From: Ignavibacteriota bacterium
GTDB lineage: Bacteria; Bacteroidota; Kapaibacteriia; Palsa-1295
NCBI GenBank assembly: GCA_003151215.1
Contig: PLXB01000303.1
Span: 2,207-12,546 of the forward strand
Reading direction: 5' to 3'
Length of the DNA: 10,340 nucleotides
The position numbers and the translations under genes were made by a program. The notes under the pieces were generated by a model. It was given only the letters and a program-made list of their open reading frames with translations. It had not been told where the DNA came from and ran no database searches. Positions 7,186-10,340 of this stretch are shown in pieces (the first letter of the stretch is position 1; each line of letters starts with the position of its first letter).

Positions 7186-8181
7186 TTAATTTTGTCTTGC
7201 TGCATTTTCTTTAATCGATGCCATGATCTTCTCTGCAACATCAAGAGCAGCGAGCCCATCTTCTCCGGAGACAATAGGAAACGTATCATGGATGATCGCA
7301 TCCCGAAAAAGCTCAAGTTCATATTTCAGAGGGTTAAACTCTCCGATATCAGGTTTTTCGTAAATGATGTGCAGCTTTTTTTCTGCACGTTCGATTTCGC
7401 CAAGATTAAACTGAAGTGATTTACTTTCACTCGCTTCATCTGCTCCTACCAAGTGAAAAATTTCGGCGCTTTTGGCGGCAAAATCAACGGAAAGATATGC
7501 ATCACGCTCAAAAATACGAAGCTTTCGCATCGGGTTCTGCGAGATACGGCTTGCCGTAACATTGGCGACGGCGCCGTTTCCAAATTTTATGCGTGCATTA
7601 GCAATATCAATCTCATCGGAAACTACAGTTACGCCGCTTGCATCGACGCTCGTCACCTCAGACTTCGCAAGCGAAAGAATAACATCGATATCATGGATCA
7701 TCAGATCGAGCACGACGGCAACATCCGTTCCTCGCGGCTTGAATTGCGCCAGACGATGTGATTCAAAAAATCTCGGCTTAGTAATAAATGGCTCGACAGC
7801 TATAAGGGCAGGGTTGAAACGTTCGATATGTCCTACTTGAATTTTTACGGTATGCTTCATTGCCAAACCAATAAGCTCTTCCGCCTCGGCAATGGTAGTG
7901 GTGATCGGTTTTTCGATGAGAACATGCTTATTATTTTCGATAGCAAGCTTTGCAACTTCAAAATGTGCAAATGTCGGAGTCACAATAGAAAGTCCGTCAA
8001 CTTCTCGAATAAGCTGATCAACATCTTTGAAAGCCTTTACTCCATGCTCAGCGGCAACGCGCGTTGCTTCATCGATGTTTGCATCGAAGAGGCCGATCAC
8101 CTCCACCCCATGTACTTCTTTCCATAGTTTCGTATGGACTTTACCGAGATGGCCGACACCGATAACTCCGATCTTTAGCAT
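7186..8181 (-). CDS. Gfo/Idh/MocA-family NAD(P)-dependent sugar oxidoreductase
   Basis: This is a cytoplasmic dehydrogenase of the glucose-fructose oxidoreductase/inositol dehydrogenase family, acting on a sugar or nucleotide sugar. The 331-residue protein has the usual two-domain length. An N-terminal Rossmann fold carries the dinucleotide motif GVGHLG (8-13), an Asp33 after the second strand (LFDAN), and the EKP motif (90-92) in HVLIEKPITTT. The catalytic-domain motifs VGHIERFNPA (116-125) and LDLMIHDIDVIL (158-169) follow, the latter with the likely catalytic His163. This pattern recalls the branch often found near lipid A genes and including the UDP-GlcNAc 3-dehydrogenase GnnA, but no lpx or aminotransferase gene is in the window, so the substrate is open. 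The ATG at 8181 lies 6 bases after the stop of the peptidase gene, suggesting translational coupling; no strong ribosome binding site is visible. Family assignment is firm; specificity is not. Confidence 0.92.
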   Translation of the reverse strand: MLKIGVIGVGHLGKVHTKLWKEVHGVEVIGLFDANIDEATRVAAEHGVKAFKDVDQLIREVDGLSIVTPTFAHFEVAKLAIENNKHVLIEKPITTTIAEAEELIGLAMKHTVKIQVGHIERFNPALIAVEPFITKPRFFESHRLAQFKPRGTDVAVVLDLMIHDIDVILSLAKSEVTSVDASGVTVVSDEIDIANARIKFGNGAVANVTASRISQNPMRKLRIFERDAYLSVDFAAKSAEIFHLVGADEASESKSLQFNLGEIERAEKKLHIIYEKPDIGEFNPLKYELELFRDAIIHDTFPIVSGEDGLAALDVAEKIMASIKENAARQN

Positions 8182-8187
8182 ACAATA

Positions 8188-10340
8188 TTAAAATGTTGTT
8201 CCTAAAGCTATGACATACCGAAATGCAAAATTATTCTTGCCGTCGAACGGATGATTGAGATAGATCGGAAAGTAAAAACTGATGACTGGGATCTGCCCAT
8301 ATTCGCTTGCCACTCCCTGTAATTGCCATGGCAGCCATCTGAGAATATTCACCTTCACCGTAATGCCGGCATCGGTTAAGACATGCTTTAAAATTTCAGA
8401 GCCTGTCTCACCTGCTGCGGGATCACCGGAAGCTATATCCCCTGTCCAGCCTGCATCAGTGAATAACCCGAATTCGAATGACGAACCAAAACTTCCCAAA
8501 CTTGCAAACGGATTCGGCAATTTCAGATCGGCATTGAATCCGAACATGTCGTTTCCGTTCAAAGCAATATTACCGGATGGATCAAAACCTTGCCCCGTAT
8601 AGCCACGAACACCTGCGCCACCTTCGACAAAGAAATGTGCCTGATCACTGAAATGCCTGCTTATTGACGCAATGGTTCGGAAAAAATCGGTGCGAAGCAT
8701 TTCAGAATTTGTTGTACCGAAGACGTTGTACTCCATCTGATCTAAAGTCAGACCGTCCGGAATGCCCACTGTGTGAGCCGCAGATCCGCGAAGTTTTAAT
8801 TCGATCTCGTTGCCGAGCGGAATACTTTGAGAAATTCCGACTGCAGCTTGGGAATATCCGCTGGAAGTATTTGTGTGGATAAGTGTATCTCCAACATACG
8901 AGCGCAGTATGCGGAAAACATTTCCAATTCTTCCTGATAAGTAGCCATTCGTTCTTCGGTTGGCTGAAGTATAGGAATACCGGAAACCCAACGATTTTTG
9001 CAGCCCGGTATCCCAATCGGCAGGATATACCGGATAAAGAATATTATCTTCGCCGAAAATTCCGCGCTCCTCTAAGTCTAAATCGAATTTGATCTTATGT
9101 GTTGCGCCTAAATAAAGATATTCCGGTCTGATCTCATGTTCGAGTGAAATGTTGAGCCCACCGATATCATTGAATTTCCTGACGTCGAATGATACCTTTG
9201 TTAGTCTGCCGAGAATATTTGATTTCCATTCTTCGCGGATCTCGCCATCGATATAATCGATTACCTTCGGTTTTACAAAAGCCGGTTGCATGAGTCCGGT
9301 GCCATCTTCGAAGCGCTTCGGCGCGAGTTTGAAAATGAACTGTTCATCTCCCGATGCCAGTCTGCTAAATCCGAATTTCATTCCAAATCCCAGATTTAGT
9401 TTGGATACTTCATCATACCAAATGATAGGCCGGAAAATGCCATATTCCGCGTCCGGAGGAGGAGAAATATTTAATTGTTTTAAGAAAGCCAGATCGACAT
9501 TTCTCCGCCTTCCGAATAATCCCGAACCTCTTACATTATTGGCACGATTCAGATCCATCATCCTATAAGAGCTATCGATCTCATACCAATCGACTTCTTT
9601 CGGAGTGATGATCGAACCTTCATATCCCGGGCTTACCCAATCCCAATCGGGAAAAAATAATCTTCCGGCTTCCGGCTTTTTATAGGCAAGATTCTGATTG
9701 ACCGATAATGGAATCGTCGCAATTCCTGTCGAGCCATCATCATAATGAAGAGTCAGGTCAACGGGCAACACTCCAAGATTCCTATTTCGCAGATCAACAG
9801 TTGTTTTATAGGTACCATCTGACTGCTTTTCGGAAGAAAGCCCGGAAGCAGCATAATCAATGGTTCTTGTTGAGCCGAACCACTCATCGAAATAATAATC
9901 GAGATCGGCGCCGGACACATCCTGCATCGCACGTTTGAAATCATTCAGGTTCGGATGCTTGAAATGCCAGCGGCGGAAATATTCTTTCATACCTGCCCAG
10001 AACATCGAATCGCCGAGCACATATTCGAGCTGCGCTAATCCGGCAAGTGTTTTGAAATAGACTTGTCCTGCATTGACGTTCTCTCTGAACCAGTCGTGAG
10101 GGATCGTCAAAGGTTCTTCGTATCCGGAAGTTGCAAGATCAAGATACGGAGAATAATAATTTCTGCGAATATCGGTTTCAGGAATGAACGTTCGCGTCAG
10201 CCAGGGAAGCTCGACGCCGGGCTGCTTCTGATTTCGCCCGAAATGCGCTTCCTGGCAGACCATCTCAATAAACTCTGTAAACCCTTCATCTAAAAATGCG
10301 TAGCGAGTTTCGTTATTCCCTAACATTCCATAGAACCATT
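8188..10340 (-). CDS. M1-family zinc metallopeptidase fused to a C-terminal Omp85-like outer-membrane barrel (5' end outside the window)
   Basis: The reading frame is open to the window edge, so the N-terminus, including the expected HEXXH, is missing. Numbering from the internal Met at 10326, the visible part begins WFYG-MLGNNETRYAFLDEGF, the M1 block directly after HEXXH; Glu14 (LDEGF) is the expected third zinc ligand, and Tyr90 in QVYFKTLAGL is the likely catalytic tyrosine. The helical M1 C-terminal part covers 95-155. A beta domain (about 157-215, VDLRNRNLGVLPVDLTLHYD) and a roughly 60-residue linker with no visible POTRA follow. From about 295 to 712 the protein is strand-rich, with VRGY at 573-576, NADLKLP (598-604), FTDAGW (622-627) and a terminal Phe, resembling an Omp85/BamA-type barrel. 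An outer-membrane-anchored peptidase is inferred. The Met at 10326 is not a start. It is the first gene seen of the operon with 7186-8181 and 6581-7165. Confidence 0.88.
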   Translation of the reverse strand, partial: WFYGMLGNNETRYAFLDEGFTEFIEMVCQEAHFGRNQKQPGVELPWLTRTFIPETDIRRNYYSPYLDLATSGYEEPLTIPHDWFRENVNAGQVYFKTLAGLAQLEYVLGDSMFWAGMKEYFRRWHFKHPNLNDFKRAMQDVSGADLDYYFDEWFGSTRTIDYAASGLSSEKQSDGTYKTTVDLRNRNLGVLPVDLTLHYDDGSTGIATIPLSVNQNLAYKKPEAGRLFFPDWDWVSPGYEGSIITPKEVDWYEIDSSYRMMDLNRANNVRGSGLFGRRRNVDLAFLKQLNISPPPDAEYGIFRPIIWYDEVSKLNLGFGMKFGFSRLASGDEQFIFKLAPKRFEDGTGLMQPAFVKPKVIDYIDGEIREEWKSNILGRLTKVSFDVRKFNDIGGLNISLEHEIRPEYLYLGATHKIKFDLDLEERGIFGEDNILYPVYPADWDTGLQKSLGFRYSYTSANRRTNGYLSGRIGNVFRILRSYVGDTLIHTNTSSGYSQAAVGISQSIPLGNEIELKLRGSAAHTVGIPDGLTLDQMEYNVFGTTNSEMLRTDFFRTIASISRHFSDQAHFFVEGGAGVRGYTGQGFDPSGNIALNGNDMFGFNADLKLPNPFASLGSFGSSFEFGLFTDAGWTGDIASGDPAAGETGSEILKHVLTDAGITVKVNILRWLPWQLQGVASEYGQIPVISFYFPIYLNHPFDGKNNFAFRYVIALGTTF

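Noticed and set aside
7472..7840. 122-residue open frame on the + strand
   Set aside because: It lies wholly antisense to the dehydrogenase gene, whose motifs are intact, and its translation shows no recognisable domain or start signal.
8282..8602. 106-residue open frame on the + strand
   Set aside because: It is antisense to the barrel-encoding part of the peptidase gene, with low-complexity Pro/Ser/Asn composition typical of a shadow frame.
10324..10326. ATG at 10326 as the start of the peptidase gene
   Set aside because: The frame continues upstream as WFYG, which together with the following residues forms the M1 block just after HEXXH, so this Met is internal.

Overview
The window looks like a chromosomal segment of a Gram-negative (diderm) bacterium of moderate GC. 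The evidence is an Mla-type lipid transport pair, several proteins with signal peptides and C-terminal phenylalanine beta-barrels, and a single-pass periplasmic protein whose architecture recalls GldM/PorM of the type IX secretion system. The mixture suggests the FCB group (Bacteroidota, Chlorobiota, Ignavibacteriota or Kapabacteria). That placement is inference; no rRNA gene or other phylogenetic marker is present. No mobile element, CRISPR array, tRNA or rRNA was seen.

Layout. On the + strand, positions 41-1543 hold two tightly spaced genes for an MlaE-type permease and an MlaF-type ATPase. They end at a hairpin (1570-1597) that can terminate transcription from both strands. Everything else reads on the - strand toward that hairpin. 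In transcription order these are: a 5'-truncated gene for an M1 zinc peptidase fused to an Omp85-like outer-membrane barrel (8188 to the window edge); a Gfo/Idh/MocA sugar dehydrogenase (7186-8181, 6 bases after the peptidase gene); riboflavin synthase (6581-7165, GTG start, 20 bases further on); a 129-base gap with possible alternative hairpins; a GldM-like single-pass protein (4838-6451); and two signal-peptide proteins (3041-4759 and 1618-2982) that resemble each other and both look like outer-membrane barrels.

The three genes at 1618-6451 are the most interesting part. They encode an inner-membrane protein with an acidic residue inside its only membrane helix, a coiled coil and about four Ig-like periplasmic modules, followed by two paralogous secreted proteins with a soluble N-terminal part and a barrel-like C-terminal part. 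The set could form an envelope-spanning assembly, but I recognise no characterised family in the two downstream proteins. The second notable item is the joining of an M1 peptidase to an Omp85-type barrel carrying a VRGY motif. The remaining genes (mlaE, mlaF, riboflavin synthase, sugar dehydrogenase) are ordinary housekeeping or envelope genes. Intergenic stretches are all under 130 bases.
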